Positions 28,033-37,955 of a stretch of DNA of 64,000 nucleotides are shown piece by piece. This stretch comes from Paenibacillus polymyxa M1 (GTDB lineage: Bacteria > Bacillota > Bacilli > Paenibacillales > Paenibacillaceae), in contig NC_017542.1 of assembly GCF_000237325.1 (NCBI RefSeq), positions 3,754,501-3,818,500 of the forward strand. Reading direction: 5' to 3'. A model generated the notes under the pieces. The model saw nothing but the letters and a program-made list of their open reading frames with translations, was not told where the DNA came from and ran no database searches. Each line of letters opens with the position of its first letter. Position 1 is the first letter of the stretch. The position numbers were made by a program, and so were the translations under genes.

Positions 28033-28147
28033 GATTAACCCTAGTCAGACCTTAAGTACGACGGAATCCCCCTTCCCTGTATGTTCGCCGTTACCATAAG
28101 GCTTTCTCTCTCATAAAATGCCAATGTGTATAAGAGGGGGTGATTGA

Positions 28148-28375
28148 ATGGACGCTTACTACAACTGTTTGAACTGTATGAATAAAAGGGTGCGTATTCT
28201 CACCATTGATGGAAAACAGTACGAAGGAACCATTACAGATGTGGATCGTAATAATGTGTACTTAAAAACTGAACGGAATGGACGTGTACAAACGTCTGCC
28301 TTTTATCCTTACGGGTACGGTAATCAAATCTTAACTTTAAGCCTGTTCACCCTGTTGGCGATTGCTTTAATTTAG
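28148..28375 (+). CDS. Small LSM/DUF2642-like protein, probable spore protein
   Basis: 75 residues behind AGAGGGGGTGA. NKRVRILTIDGKQYEGTI followed by VDRNNVYLKT is a small SH3/LSM-like barrel pattern also seen in the YuzF-like protein at 28864. The C-terminus is hydrophobic (LTLSLFTLLAIALI). Its neighbours (YjcZ-like and YuzF-like) point to a spore coat or sporulation role. Confidence 0.72.
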   Translation: MDAYYNCLNCMNKRVRILTIDGKQYEGTITDVDRNNVYLKTERNGRVQTSAFYPYGYGNQILTLSLFTLLAIALI

Positions 28376-28511
28376 TCCTCAATCCATTGCCCGTTCCTGT
28401 CTATAGATGCCAAAGCACCTCATGTGACAGCTGCCCAGCCCGGCACAGTTTGTGTAGGGCTTGTACGCTGTTATTTGGGGTGTTTTATCATACGATCCAT
28501 TCTCTAAAACA

Positions 28512-28550
28512 CTTAACCCCCCATCGGTTATATCCCAATGGGGGGTTAAG
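28512..28550. terminator. Bidirectional hairpin between convergent small genes
   Basis: Arms CTTAACCCCCCAT and ATGGGGGGTTAAG around a 13-base loop, between a plus-strand gene and the YjcZ-like gene on the minus strand. Confidence 0.8.
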
Positions 28551-28565
28551 CTAACTCAATTCAAT

Positions 28566-28694
28566 TTAGACCCACAAAGACTTTGTAATGATAACGAGCA
28601 GAATGAACAGCACCAGAATAGCTCCTGTCGATGTCCAAACGCCTGGGTAGCCCCCTACTGAACCGCCACCGCAACCTCTTTCACATTCACTCAT
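28566..28694 (-). CDS. YjcZ-family small sporulation protein
   Basis: 42 residues, too short for most gene finders. Gly-rich N-terminal part (MSECERGCGGGSVGGYPG) and one C-terminal hydrophobic segment ILVLFILLVIITKS, the YjcZ-type pattern (Gly stretch then VLFILLVII). AAGGAGG lies at the right distance from ATG 28694. Proteins of this family are spore-associated membrane peptides. Confidence 0.85.
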   Translation of the reverse strand: MSECERGCGGGSVGGYPGVWTSTGAILVLFILLVIITKSLWV

Positions 28695-28863
28695 GGATCA
28701 TTGCCTCCTTCAATTCAAGGTACAACATAGCTTATGTATTGAGCTTTCCTATGGACCGGGCTTTTTGGCAATGTTATGAATATTCTCGCTGATGGGCATT
28801 AGCCTACACCTTTTCTAGGCAGGAGCATAGGATATCACAACTAATTCTGAAGGAGTGAAGCAA

Positions 28864-29130
28864 TTGAATTCAAATCAAATGTTCAATTATAACGTTAACC
28901 AACCTTTTCCTCACCATCCTACCTCCCACCATGTCGTGGTACACCCCGTAGATCCGTATGTCGTAGAAACATTAAAATCGATGATCGGCAAGTACGTTGT
29001 ACTTGAAACAACACGTGGCAGAATTGATGGATGTGTAGTAGATAGTAAGCCTGACCATGTCATCTTGGATGTATACGGTAAAAAATTCTTTGTTCGAATC
29101 AGCGAAATCGTATGGATCATGCCTGGCTAA
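28864..29130 (+). CDS. YuzF/DUF2642-like small protein
   Basis: 88 residues from TTG 28864, eight bases after AAGGAG; the GTG at 28855 overlaps the ribosome site. His-rich N-terminal tail (PHHPTSHHVVVHP), then LKSMIGKYVVLETTRGRIDGCV and LDVYGKKFFVRISEIVWIMPG, a DUF2642-type barrel. Such proteins are sporulation-associated in bacilli. Followed by a strong terminator. Confidence 0.8.
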   Translation: MNSNQMFNYNVNQPFPHHPTSHHVVVHPVDPYVVETLKSMIGKYVVLETTRGRIDGCVVDSKPDHVILDVYGKKFFVRISEIVWIMPG

Positions 29131-29145
29131 CCAAATCAGACATTA

Positions 29146-29183
29146 AAAATCCTCGCAGATCCTAATTCGGATTCGCGAGGATT
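29146..29183. terminator. Terminator between YuzF-like gene and the GH25 gene
   Basis: Arms AATCCTCGC and GCGAGGATT with an inner pairing ATCC/GGAT. The two flanking genes converge on it, so it probably serves both. Confidence 0.8.
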
Positions 29184-29201
29184 AATCATGACATGAACCT
29201 G

Positions 29202-30746
29202 CTAATCAAGCGAGCCTGCCAATGAAGCACGAAGTTCATCTATCGTTCCATTGTACTCATCTAGATCGACTTGGCCGCTAATACCTGGAACACTGCCTGT
29301 ACTACTGTACTGCCAAGCCCACCAGCTATTCCAAGCTGGAACTGCGGTCGGCTTTTGCGTAGTGCTGTATCGCGCTACCCACAATTTATACATAGAAAAC
29401 GTAGGATCAAACTTGGAAGCAAAGACGTTTCCCGTGTATACGATCGGCTCACGCCCGGTAAGCTTCTCCATTTCATCCAAAAATGCATGAGCCACTTCAC
29501 TGATCTGTGCGGAAGTAAGACCTTTGGGATTATTTTCATAATCCATCACAGGGGGCAGATCTAGCCTTCCTCCTGCTGAATCTATAGCCCTAGCAAAATT
29601 AGCTGCTTCCTGACGAGCTCCATCCACGGTAGTTGCGTTCAAAAAGTGGTAAGCGCCAACCAGGATGTTAGCATCTCTGGCCCCCTGAACATTTGCTAAA
29701 AATTGATTATCTTGATACTTGGTGCCCTCTGTAGCTTTAATAAAAGCAAATGTCTTGCCTGCCGCCGCCACTTGCTGCCAATCAATATTGCCATTATGGT
29801 GCGAGACGTCAATCCCCTGCGCATGTCCGTCAGAAGAAATCGTAGGCTCAACAGGTATAGTAGATATAACAGTATCGGTAGATGCTGACTCCTCCGTTGC
29901 CTGATCCAACGCTACGATCACTTTACCATCATCTGCATTAATAAGATGAAAGGGTGTGCTGTGATCAAGATCAACTACAATACGTACCGAGGCTGGGTTT
30001 GTACTAAACATGGAGTATCTTACCTTGGAAACATCTAGATCTTCTGTGACTGGAAAGCTTCCTTGTCCACCATTGTTAAATGATTGTGAGGCTGGAAATT
30101 CCTCACCAAACTTCGAATCAGGTATATCTACAACAATACGATCTGGTTGAGTTAACTTGGTGACTTTGGGGCTTACTTTTCCATCCACCGTTATCGTCAA
30201 TTGGTGATTGTTGAAGCGAATTTGGTTTACAGCCGTACGCTCACTCTCTATAGCATCGCTTGCAGCTTGAGTAGCAGAGTGATCACGGGTGGTCACGCTA
30301 TTTCCGCTTGAAGCAGGCGGAGTCGTCAAGAATACGGTTTTAAGTTCGTTGTTCCAGACCACTTCCACTCCTGTCTGTTCAGATACAAAGCGAAGCGGAA
30401 CATAAGTCGTTCCCCCGTTAAGCAAAGGAGCTACAGCCAACCCCATCGGTTGATCATTGACCGAGGCAATGGGATTGTTGACCTGAAGGCTCAGGTTAAG
30501 ATTTTCTTTATGTATAGTTATAGTCCCTGTCTTGGACTCCCAATTCACACTATAACCCAATTCTTCTACAATAAGACGAAGTGGAACCAGCACATTGCCC
30601 TTTACTTCCTGGATCTGCACCCCCTTGCTGACACTTATATCTTTACCATCCAGCTGAATATGTGAATTTGAAGACGCAGCGTGACTTTCTCTTGGAAATG
30701 CTAATAGAAACAGAAACAAAAAAGCAAATAAACAAATTTTCTTCAT
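29202..30746 (-). CDS. Exported GH25 lysozyme with copper-amine-oxidase-N and AMIN domains
   Basis: 514 residues. Signal peptide (LFAFLFLFLLAF, cleavage near SHAASS). Residues about 30-145 are a stalk domain of the copper amine oxidase N-terminal type (VPLRLIVEELGYSVNWE and VPLRFVSEQTGVEVVW repeats). Residues about 170-285 look like an AMIN domain (RIVVDIPDSKF, VRIVVDLDHSTP). Residues about 310-505 are a GH25 muramidase: GIDVSHHNGNIDW, FAFIKATEGTKY, PPVMDYENNP and WAWQYSSTG. The enzyme cleaves the glycan backbone of peptidoglycan, and the front domains probably hold it at the wall. Confidence 0.9.
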   Translation of the reverse strand: MKKICLFAFLFLFLLAFPRESHAASSNSHIQLDGKDISVSKGVQIQEVKGNVLVPLRLIVEELGYSVNWESKTGTITIHKENLNLSLQVNNPIASVNDQPMGLAVAPLLNGGTTYVPLRFVSEQTGVEVVWNNELKTVFLTTPPASSGNSVTTRDHSATQAASDAIESERTAVNQIRFNNHQLTITVDGKVSPKVTKLTQPDRIVVDIPDSKFGEEFPASQSFNNGGQGSFPVTEDLDVSKVRYSMFSTNPASVRIVVDLDHSTPFHLINADDGKVIVALDQATEESASTDTVISTIPVEPTISSDGHAQGIDVSHHNGNIDWQQVAAAGKTFAFIKATEGTKYQDNQFLANVQGARDANILVGAYHFLNATTVDGARQEAANFARAIDSAGGRLDLPPVMDYENNPKGLTSAQISEVAHAFLDEMEKLTGREPIVYTGNVFASKFDPTFSMYKLWVARYSTTQKPTAVPAWNSWWAWQYSSTGSVPGISGQVDLDEYNGTIDELRASLAGSLD

Positions 30747-30891
30747 ATGTACCCTACCAATCTCTAATTTTTCACTATGTAAATTTTACATTCTATGCCC
30801 CTCTAAAGCCTCCATTTTGATAGACGCGACTCCTATGTAAAAAGTTACGATTCATTCATTATATATTTCAGCCTTATAATACGAAAGCACT

Positions 30892-30925
30892 AAAAAGCTC
30901 TGCCAGCTATACGCAAGCAGAGCTT
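30892..30925 (-). terminator. Terminator of the UPF0324 gene
   Basis: Minus-strand stem AAGCTCTGC/GCAGAGCTT followed by TTTTAG, about 12 bases after the stop. Confidence 0.85.
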
Positions 30926-30936
30926 ATTCCAGTTAT

Positions 30937-31962
30937 TCATACGGTTACAAATGTTAGTCCTACAAGAATAATCGAAGTAACAGATAGTACCAGTAAGGGC
31001 AGCATTGCTTTCTCTCGCAAAGTCTTAAAGCTCACATTTAGCCCCATGCCTACCATAGCCATCGTTAACATAAAGGTAGTAAGCTGAGAAAGTTCGTTCA
31101 TTAGACTAGGTGAAACTACAATATATTTTCCAAAAACATAACTTCCCAAAATACTTGCCGCAATAAAGCCCATGAGGAACCAGGGGAACTCTACTTTAGT
31201 ACCTGTACGAATCTTTCCGGTTCGTTTCATCCAATACATTAAAATAAAGCTAAGCGGTATGAGTAAGAAGACACGCCCCAATTTGGCTAATAAACCCATG
31301 GCAAGAGCATCCTGTCCAGCAGGTGCTGCCGCTAAGGCCACATGTGCAATTTCATGTAAACTGATGCCTGACCAGATTCCATACTGTATATCTGTCAGAG
31401 GAAGCCAAGGTCGAAGCACTGTAAACAAAATAGCAAATACCGTTCCAACCAAGGCAATAAGTCCAACTCCTATGGCTGTGTCCTCATCGTCGGACTTCAA
31501 CAAGGGAGAAACAGCTGCAATGGCTGCTGCACCGCAAACTCCTGTTCCAATCCCAAGAAGAAGCGAAAGCGAAGCATCTGCCTTGAATCGTTTTGCCAGC
31601 CAAACCGTAAAAAAAATGGCAAATACCACAGTGCCTACATCCCGTAAAAGCAAACCCAGCCCATGATGAATAACAACATCCATATTTAGCTTCAGCCCAT
31701 ATAACACAATAGCTCCGCGCAGTATTTTCTTGGCTGAAAATTCAATTCCTGAGCGTACAGCTTCAGGGTACCCCCACAACTGTCGGTATAGTATAGCGAG
31801 AAACATTGCACATGCCAATGGACCTACATAATGAAAGCCCGGCACTTCGTTCAGGACGTATCCTGCCAGTGCAAAGATCATCGTTAGCACAATGCCAAAT
31901 AAAAACTGAAATAATCGACCCCTGTTCAATAAAAATTTGACGTGTTGAATATGACTCTTCAT
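30937..31962 (-). CDS. YeiH-family (UPF0324) putative sulfate/anion exporter-like membrane protein
   Basis: 341 residues from ATG 31962 (MKSHIQHV), behind TTGGAGGG; the ATG at 32013 lacks a ribosome site. About ten membrane segments. Family motifs: RGAIVLYGLKLNMD, GIGTGVCGAAAIAAVSPL and SLHEIAHVALAA. Members are membrane proteins of unproven transport function. A LysR regulator is encoded divergently, which is a common arrangement for this family and suggests it controls this gene. Confidence 0.9.
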   Translation of the reverse strand: MKSHIQHVKFLLNRGRLFQFLFGIVLTMIFALAGYVLNEVPGFHYVGPLACAMFLAILYRQLWGYPEAVRSGIEFSAKKILRGAIVLYGLKLNMDVVIHHGLGLLLRDVGTVVFAIFFTVWLAKRFKADASLSLLLGIGTGVCGAAAIAAVSPLLKSDDEDTAIGVGLIALVGTVFAILFTVLRPWLPLTDIQYGIWSGISLHEIAHVALAAAPAGQDALAMGLLAKLGRVFLLIPLSFILMYWMKRTGKIRTGTKVEFPWFLMGFIAASILGSYVFGKYIVVSPSLMNELSQLTTFMLTMAMVGMGLNVSFKTLREKAMLPLLVLSVTSIILVGLTFVTV

Positions 31963-32080
31963 GCTGATTCCCTCCAATTCTACATGCATACAGCTTAATA
32001 TGTATTTTGTCATAAGAAAAATAAATCATTATAATAATGATGATAAGTAAATATGCATGATAAATTTGGAGGAATAGACT

Positions 32081-32968
32081 TTGGATCAATCTTTAATCGT
32101 CTTTGTTAGGGTTGCGGAGAAACAAAACTTCACACGAGCTGCTGAGGCACTACATATGACCCAGCCTGCGGTAAGTCAATATATTCAAACACTGGAACGC
32201 AGTGTAGGAACCCGGCTCCTGGAGCGAAGTAATAAATATGTGCGCTTAACTAAAGCAGGTGAAATTGTGTATCATCATGCCCAGGAGATTATCCGACTCC
32301 ATACACGTATGCAGTACTTGGTGGACGAACTAATGCATACGGCAAAGGGTAACCTGTCTATTGGTGCAAGCTACACGTATGGTGAATATGTACTACCCCA
32401 TGTAATTGCGCAAATGAGAATCCAGTACCCGCTCATTCAGCCCTCTATTACCATCGGCAATACATTGGAAATTGAAAAGCTCGTAATTCATAATCAACTG
32501 GATGTGGGCATTATCGAAGGAGAATTTCAGCATGACCATTTACACATTGAATCCTTCGCCGATGATGAAATGGTTATTGTCGTTCCGCAAAATCATCGTT
32601 TGGCCGGTACATCTCAAGTGGATATAAATGAGCTGCATGATGACATCTGGATTCTGCGGGAAGAAGGCTCTGGAACCCGGGAGGCGGCTGAAAAGATGTT
32701 TGCACAGCTTCGATTTTATCCTTCTCATATGATGAATTTTGGCAGTACACAGATCATCAAAGAGTCTGTAGAAGCAGGCTTGGGGATTTCTTTGCTGTCC
32801 CAATGGGTAATTCAAAAGGAACTTGCTTTGGGAACATTAGAAGTATTGGATATTCTCAATCTCCCGTTCATTCGGAAATTCTCCTTTCTGACCCCTTCTG
32901 CGGTATTTGAGACGAAAGCAACCACTGCTTTTTTGGAGATTTTGCGAGATTATAATGTAAAAAGGTAA
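32081..32968 (+). CDS. LysR-family transcriptional regulator
   Basis: 295 residues from TTG 32081, eight bases after GGAGGA. N-terminal winged helix (FTRAAEALHMTQPAVSQYIQTLE, residues about 16-38) and a C-terminal periplasmic-binding-like effector domain. It lies back-to-back with the UPF0324 gene with about 118 bases between starts, the usual layout of a LysR regulator and its target. The effector is unknown; related regulators sense sulfur compounds or anions. Confidence 0.92.
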   Translation: MDQSLIVFVRVAEKQNFTRAAEALHMTQPAVSQYIQTLERSVGTRLLERSNKYVRLTKAGEIVYHHAQEIIRLHTRMQYLVDELMHTAKGNLSIGASYTYGEYVLPHVIAQMRIQYPLIQPSITIGNTLEIEKLVIHNQLDVGIIEGEFQHDHLHIESFADDEMVIVVPQNHRLAGTSQVDINELHDDIWILREEGSGTREAAEKMFAQLRFYPSHMMNFGSTQIIKESVEAGLGISLLSQWVIQKELALGTLEVLDILNLPFIRKFSFLTPSAVFETKATTAFLEILRDYNVKR

Positions 32969-32982
32969 CCTGTAAAAGAAAA

Positions 32983-33002
32983 AAGCACCGATTAAGGTGC
33001 TT
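32983..33002 (+). terminator. Terminator of the LysR gene
   Basis: AAGCACC and GGTGCTT arms around a short loop, between the convergent LysR and GH43 genes; short stem, weak T-run. Confidence 0.6.
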
Positions 33003-33026
33003 GCAATATAGTCAGTATTATATTTT

Positions 33027-34604
33027 TTATGAGGAGAGATGGTCCTTACCATAGTATAAGAAATGGGAAAAGTCAGCGTAGCTCCCTTGGAATTGTTGCA
33101 TATCATGAGCAGCAATACCTACAAAATTCCCTGTAAATCCTCCCGACAAAAAGCTGATATCCTGTATTTCAAAAAGTCGCTTCCAGGAAGGCTCATCTCC
33201 GACTCCATAATAAAATTGTGCATAGGAGGCATGGACCTCTACAGCCAAATGTACAGGAAGATCATTCTGAAGTGCAATCACTTGCGGAACTAACGTAAAT
33301 GAATTAGCTTCACAGCGCATCATGCGCAGCACTTTTCCCACTCCCTCTTCATAGCTGACATACGTATACAAATAGTCCTCTTCATTGAGATACAGCAAAA
33401 GTCCCGCCATTTGCAAATAGCTTGTTGGCTGATACTCCAGTGCTGTTTCTACCCGAAAATGATGATCCGTTTGCCGAATGGCAAGCATGTGGTGCTTGAA
33501 TAGACTTTGTATGGATTCTCCAGCATGAATTCGAAGGTAGCCTGGGCGCTGACTTAATGAACACCAGCTATCGTCCGCCAGGATACGCAATGTGTTCCAC
33601 GATTTATCAATTGTGGGGCCCTCGAAAAAGTCTTCGAAAATATACTCCTGCTGCTCTTGCTTAATCGAAACTGTCCCTTGAGGCGCAGGCACCTCCAATT
33701 GAGGTGTATGGCCCCCGGCGGTTAATCGCAGCCAGCCTTCATCATTCCAATAGACTTGTTGCAACGCTGTCTCGCGCCCTAAAATGGCGTATTTCCCCTC
33801 CACTGGACGTGTGCATAAATGGGCCATATACCATTCTCCGTCAGGTGTTTGCACAAGACTGCCATGTCCTGCGCATTGTAACGGGAAATTCAGCTGATCA
33901 CGAGATGTAAGCATCGGATTATGCGGGTCCACTTCATACGGGCCGGATATTTGCTTGGAGCGTGCTACGGTAACTGCATGCCCCGTACCTGTTCCACCTT
34001 CCGCTGTAATAAGATAGTAATAACCGTTCTGCCTGTAGATGTGGGGCGCTTCTGTCTTCTTCAATGGAGTGCAATCAAAAATTTTAACAGGCTCGCCAAC
34101 AAGCCGCTGTTGACTGCTGTCATACTCCTGCATGACGATACCTGAAGACTTATTGCTTTCCAACATGCGGTAATCCCATAAGGCGTTCAATAGCCATTTG
34201 CGTCCATCCTCATCATGAAATAAAGACGGATCAAATCCACTACTATTCAGATAAACGGGTTCCGACCACGGCCCGTGAATCGTAGGCGCTGTTATCACAA
34301 AATTATGAACGTCCTTGAACGGACGCTTGGTGCTTTTCACATCCGTATAGAGTAGATAAAATAGGTTATCCGCGTAGCTCAATTGCGGTGCCCAAATGCT
34401 GCAATTTTTTGGGTTCCCCCTCAAGTCAACCTGGTCAGTCAAAATATCCGTGCAGTGCTCCCAATGAGCCAAATCTTTGGACTGGTACACCCGTACTCCA
34501 GGCAGCCACTCAAACGATGACACTACAATATAGTAAGTATCCTCGACTCGCGTAATACACGGATCGGGATTAAAGCCTTTTAATATAGGGTTTTGGATCA
34601 TCAT
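33027..34604 (-). CDS. Glycoside hydrolase family 43 beta-xylosidase/arabinofuranosidase
   Basis: 525 residues without signal peptide, so cytosolic. Five-bladed propeller: catalytic Asp in GFNPDPCI (residue about 13), pKa-modulating Asp in SSGFDPSLFHD (about 125) and acid Glu in KKTEAPHIY (about 188). A C-terminal beta-sandwich (from about residue 325) matches the GH43 xylosidase architecture. It probably trims xylose or arabinose side chains from imported oligosaccharides. It is the last gene of the pectin operon and overlaps the pectinesterase gene by four bases. Confidence 0.9.
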   Translation of the reverse strand: MMIQNPILKGFNPDPCITRVEDTYYIVVSSFEWLPGVRVYQSKDLAHWEHCTDILTDQVDLRGNPKNCSIWAPQLSYADNLFYLLYTDVKSTKRPFKDVHNFVITAPTIHGPWSEPVYLNSSGFDPSLFHDEDGRKWLLNALWDYRMLESNKSSGIVMQEYDSSQQRLVGEPVKIFDCTPLKKTEAPHIYRQNGYYYLITAEGGTGTGHAVTVARSKQISGPYEVDPHNPMLTSRDQLNFPLQCAGHGSLVQTPDGEWYMAHLCTRPVEGKYAILGRETALQQVYWNDEGWLRLTAGGHTPQLEVPAPQGTVSIKQEQQEYIFEDFFEGPTIDKSWNTLRILADDSWCSLSQRPGYLRIHAGESIQSLFKHHMLAIRQTDHHFRVETALEYQPTSYLQMAGLLLYLNEEDYLYTYVSYEEGVGKVLRMMRCEANSFTLVPQVIALQNDLPVHLAVEVHASYAQFYYGVGDEPSWKRLFEIQDISFLSGGFTGNFVGIAAHDMQQFQGSYADFSHFLYYGKDHLSS

Positions 34605-35578
34605 GAGACATCACTTCTCCTTGCTTTCCAAAATGCGACTCCCTCAAAAACCTGTTCCTTGCTCCATGCTTCTGTCCTCGCTTCAAAACAATCCGCCCAC
34701 GGAACACGCTGCTGACGTAATGAAGCTATTTCATCAGATCCGCCATATTCCTGATAGCATACGGTTTTCTCGTTCGCTACAGTGTCCCAATTGTCCCAGC
34801 CACGCGGATCGATATGGTCGCCCATTTTACAATTGACAAATACGGTTTTGGCATATTCCCGCCATGGACGACCCAAAAAAACAGGGGTAATATCAGGCTC
34901 TGCGGTTAAATAGCAATGATCAAATACATAGCCGTACGTTTGTCCTTGCGGTGTAGAGGCGGCTGTAACGTAGCTTGTATGGTTCTTATGATGACGCAAA
35001 CTACGAATCTCGCAATCTTCAAAGTAAGCGGTAGCCCCGCCAAAAATGAAGTCTATCGTACCCTCGATGTAACAATGCTGATAAAGCTGGCGATAGTATG
35101 CGTGATGTTCTTTCAAAGGAATTCCACCAAACTTTAATCGTTCTTTGGGTGCAGGAGGCAGAGGGCCTGTAAATAACGTGTCCTGGTACCCTTTAAAGGT
35201 GCAGTTTCTAAAGATGGTTTGATCACAATGAGCGTATACCGCAACGGCCTGCCCAATGTGTTCTCCCTGTCCGGCCGTGTTGGAAATGATGAGATTTTCC
35301 AAGATCAAATGGCTGCCGCCTACAAATAAAGTGGGTGTTGCAAAGGTTCCTATTTCCTCACCTGATTCATTCCGCTCCCTGGCGTACCGATTCATTCGAA
35401 TTTCTACCTGTCCGATGCCTATGATATGTAGATTTGAACGGTAAATCCGCACCTCTTCCTCATAGGTACCCGATAAAATAGTTAGCGTTTCCATTTCGTT
35501 GGAAGGCGATTGCTCCAATACATTAATCGCCTCCTGAATGGTGTGGAAATCACAAAAGGATTCTTTTCCGACTAGCAT
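34601..35578 (-). CDS. Pectin methylesterase (CE8), intracellular type
   Basis: 325 residues, beta-helix. Family motifs: GQAVAVYAHC, the catalytic region GYQDTLFTG, TIDFIFGGATAYFEDCEI (catalytic Asp) and FLGRPWREYAKT (Arg and Trp). It removes methyl groups from galacturonate units. No signal peptide, so it acts on imported oligosaccharides. ATG 35578 is preceded by AAAGGA. It lies between the esterase and the GH43 gene in the same operon. Confidence 0.93.
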   Translation of the reverse strand: MLVGKESFCDFHTIQEAINVLEQSPSNEMETLTILSGTYEEEVRIYRSNLHIIGIGQVEIRMNRYARERNESGEEIGTFATPTLFVGGSHLILENLIISNTAGQGEHIGQAVAVYAHCDQTIFRNCTFKGYQDTLFTGPLPPAPKERLKFGGIPLKEHHAYYRQLYQHCYIEGTIDFIFGGATAYFEDCEIRSLRHHKNHTSYVTAASTPQGQTYGYVFDHCYLTAEPDITPVFLGRPWREYAKTVFVNCKMGDHIDPRGWDNWDTVANEKTVCYQEYGGSDEIASLRQQRVPWADCFEARTEAWSKEQVFEGVAFWKARRSDVS

Positions 35579-35603
35579 GGTTACCCCAATCCTTTCATTT
35601 GAT

Positions 35604-36488
35604 TTACAAGTGTTCAGCTAAAAATGACTGCCAAGCCGTTCGCATTTCCAATGTCTCCATATGACCACCGCTCGCAATCACAGGCTGCCAATGCTCAGGG
35701 TGACCTGCTTTCTGATAAGCTTCCAACAACCCGTTTGCCAAATGCTCGACTCCTTCTATAGGACACATGCGATCATTTTGACCTGTTATACTCATCCGTG
35801 GGCGAGGTACGATCCGCTTTTGAATATCCAACGTGGTGAAATGCTTCAACAAGCCGGGAACATAGGAATAGAACCCATGATGATCCAATCCCCTTTTGGC
35901 GATCAGCGTATGGGCATCTACCTGTCCGCAGATATCAACCGTGATCTGTATTCGTTCATCTAAAGCAGCCATCCACCATGCCATAAGTCCACCCATCGAC
36001 ATGCCGATCGATGCGATGCGGGAAGCATCAATGTCCTCACGCTGGCACATATAATCTACCAAACGACGGTTATCATACAGCATCATGCCCCACAGCACCT
36101 GGCCCTGCCAGAGCATTTCTTTTACCAGCTCGCTCTCGGTTTTGCCCCCACGTTCATTGAAGCACCACATGTCGATACAGCACACGCAATATCCCATATC
36201 TGTCAGAACTGTAGCAAAAGAGGGCTGCTGTAGGTAAGGACTGCTATGGAGCAACTCCTTACGTCCATTCGTATAGTTGCCCCCGTGCGAATGGTTAAAA
36301 ACGACCAATGGGAACGGGCCGTTCCCTTGTAAGGGTGTAGCTACATAAGCGGGCACAGACTCGATTCCGTTCAAGTCCAATAGGAGACACTCCAGTCGAT
36401 ATCCCTCCCGCTCTTCTTGATTCAGCAGAGTTGCCGTTATAGGGCGATCTGCCGGAAGGTCGCCCAGCAATGCTTGCAACTTATCCAC
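35604..36488 (-). CDS. Alpha/beta-hydrolase, probable carbohydrate esterase
   Basis: 294 residues. Nucleophile elbow GMSMGG (Ser about 168), acidic residue in GQNDRMCP (about 239) and His in ASGGHMET (about 279); FNHSHGGN forms the oxyanion-loop region. No signal peptide. The fold is like acetyl xylan esterase or dienelactone-hydrolase-type enzymes. In this operon it most likely removes acetyl groups from pectin or rhamnogalacturonan fragments. Exact substrate not readable from sequence. Confidence 0.82.
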   Translation of the reverse strand: MDKLQALLGDLPADRPITATLLNQEEREGYRLECLLLDLNGIESVPAYVATPLQGNGPFPLVVFNHSHGGNYTNGRKELLHSSPYLQQPSFATVLTDMGYCVCCIDMWCFNERGGKTESELVKEMLWQGQVLWGMMLYDNRRLVDYMCQREDIDASRIASIGMSMGGLMAWWMAALDERIQITVDICGQVDAHTLIAKRGLDHHGFYSYVPGLLKHFTTLDIQKRIVPRPRMSITGQNDRMCPIEGVEHLANGLLEAYQKAGHPEHWQPVIASGGHMETLEMRTAWQSFLAEHL

Positions 36489-36511
36489 GTTTTATTCTCC
36501 TTTCATCCCTC

Positions 36512-37873
36512 CTAGTTCAGCACATTCTGTTCAGAAGGTTGTACCGTTACTTGTTCTATCAGCTTTTCAGGCTGAGCTGTATTCTTCGAATGGCAACGAT
36601 TGATTTCAACGTTTTCCCCATTTTCAATATAAAAGGCAGGACCTTCATGATTCTCAATCGTAACCTGTTGAAAACGAATATCCTTCACGTTACCCAGATA
36701 AAAACCACGGTTATTCATATCTTCAATCCCTGTCATCATGGCCGGACGACCGGGAATCGCATTTTTAGCCATAGAAATATCAATATTGGAAAATGTGATT
36801 TCAGCGATATATTGCTCTGCAAGTCCGTACAAGAAGCCAGCCGCCGCATGAACCTGTCTTGCCGTAATATCAGAAAAATGGATTCTTCTAAAGCACGGAG
36901 TTTCATCAGTAATCGGATAGGGATTTTTATCCCAAACATATTTGTCTTTGCCCCGAGGTCCGCAGAAATAATACAGGTTTAGAATAAATGGACAAATGAC
37001 CTCCTCCATCACAATGTTGCTGATGCGAATATCCTCGATGATTCCACCGCGTCCCCGTCTTGATTTCAGACGTATACCCCGATCCGTTTGCTTGAACACG
37101 CAATTGCTAATCGTAACATTACGAATATCTCCGCTCATTTCGCTTCCCAGCACGACAGCACCATGACCATGTACCATTGTACAGTTGGTAATCGTAATAT
37201 TTTCACAAGGAATCCGTTCTTGCGTATCTTCGGTTCCTGCTTTGATCGCAATACAATCATCGCCTACATCTATATTGCAGTTGCTAATACGAACATTGGA
37301 ACAGGATTCGGGATTAATACCATCCGTATTGGGAGAGTCCGCCGGGTTAAGAATGGACAAATTATCAATCGTAACGTTATAGCAAGCAATGGGGTTTACA
37401 GTCCAACTGGGGGAATTTTTTAACATAACATCTTTAATGGTAACCCGCTGACAACGGTCAAAGCTGATTAATTTGGGTCTCGGATACTGTAACTCCTCTG
37501 GATGATTCCGATGCTTTTCCCACCACGGCTGACCATTTCCATCCAGCGTTCCGCTGCCTGTAATCGAAATATTCTCAAGGTTCTCTCCATAAATACACGA
37601 TGCATGTACTTCCCGCTGAACGCCCTCCCATCTGGATTCTACTACAGGGTAATCAGCCAGTTCCGTACTGAAGGAAAGAATAGCGCCAGGGCTTACATGC
37701 AGCTCAATGTTGCTTTTCAGAAAAATAGCGCCCGTTAGGTACGTTCCAGCCGGAACAAAAACGGTGCCTCCACCAGCATTACTTGCCGCTTCAATAGCAG
37801 CCGCAATCGCCTCTGTTGCCATCTTCGTACCATCCTGAACTGCTCCATAATCTACAATGTTGTACAATTGCAT
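36512..37873 (-). CDS. Glycoside hydrolase family 28 polygalacturonase
   Basis: 453 residues from ATG 37873 (MQLYNIVDYGAV), with AGGAGAG upstream; the frame opens further back but has no ribosome site and runs through a hairpin. GH28 motifs: NTDGINPESC, VGDDCIAIKAG (catalytic Asp pair), GHGAVVLGSEMSGD (catalytic His) and RGIRLKSRRGRGG. No signal peptide, so it probably cuts imported oligogalacturonides in the cytosol, in an exo manner. It is the first enzyme gene after the binding-protein gene. Confidence 0.93.
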   Translation of the reverse strand: MQLYNIVDYGAVQDGTKMATEAIAAAIEAASNAGGGTVFVPAGTYLTGAIFLKSNIELHVSPGAILSFSTELADYPVVESRWEGVQREVHASCIYGENLENISITGSGTLDGNGQPWWEKHRNHPEELQYPRPKLISFDRCQRVTIKDVMLKNSPSWTVNPIACYNVTIDNLSILNPADSPNTDGINPESCSNVRISNCNIDVGDDCIAIKAGTEDTQERIPCENITITNCTMVHGHGAVVLGSEMSGDIRNVTISNCVFKQTDRGIRLKSRRGRGGIIEDIRISNIVMEEVICPFILNLYYFCGPRGKDKYVWDKNPYPITDETPCFRRIHFSDITARQVHAAAGFLYGLAEQYIAEITFSNIDISMAKNAIPGRPAMMTGIEDMNNRGFYLGNVKDIRFQQVTIENHEGPAFYIENGENVEINRCHSKNTAQPEKLIEQVTVQPSEQNVLN

Positions 37874-37955
37874 TTCGTTCTCTCCTGTCTTTATTTTTTG
37901 TGAATACGAAAATGATTTATAGACTGGGCTGGAAAACACACTGGAAAACGGAGTA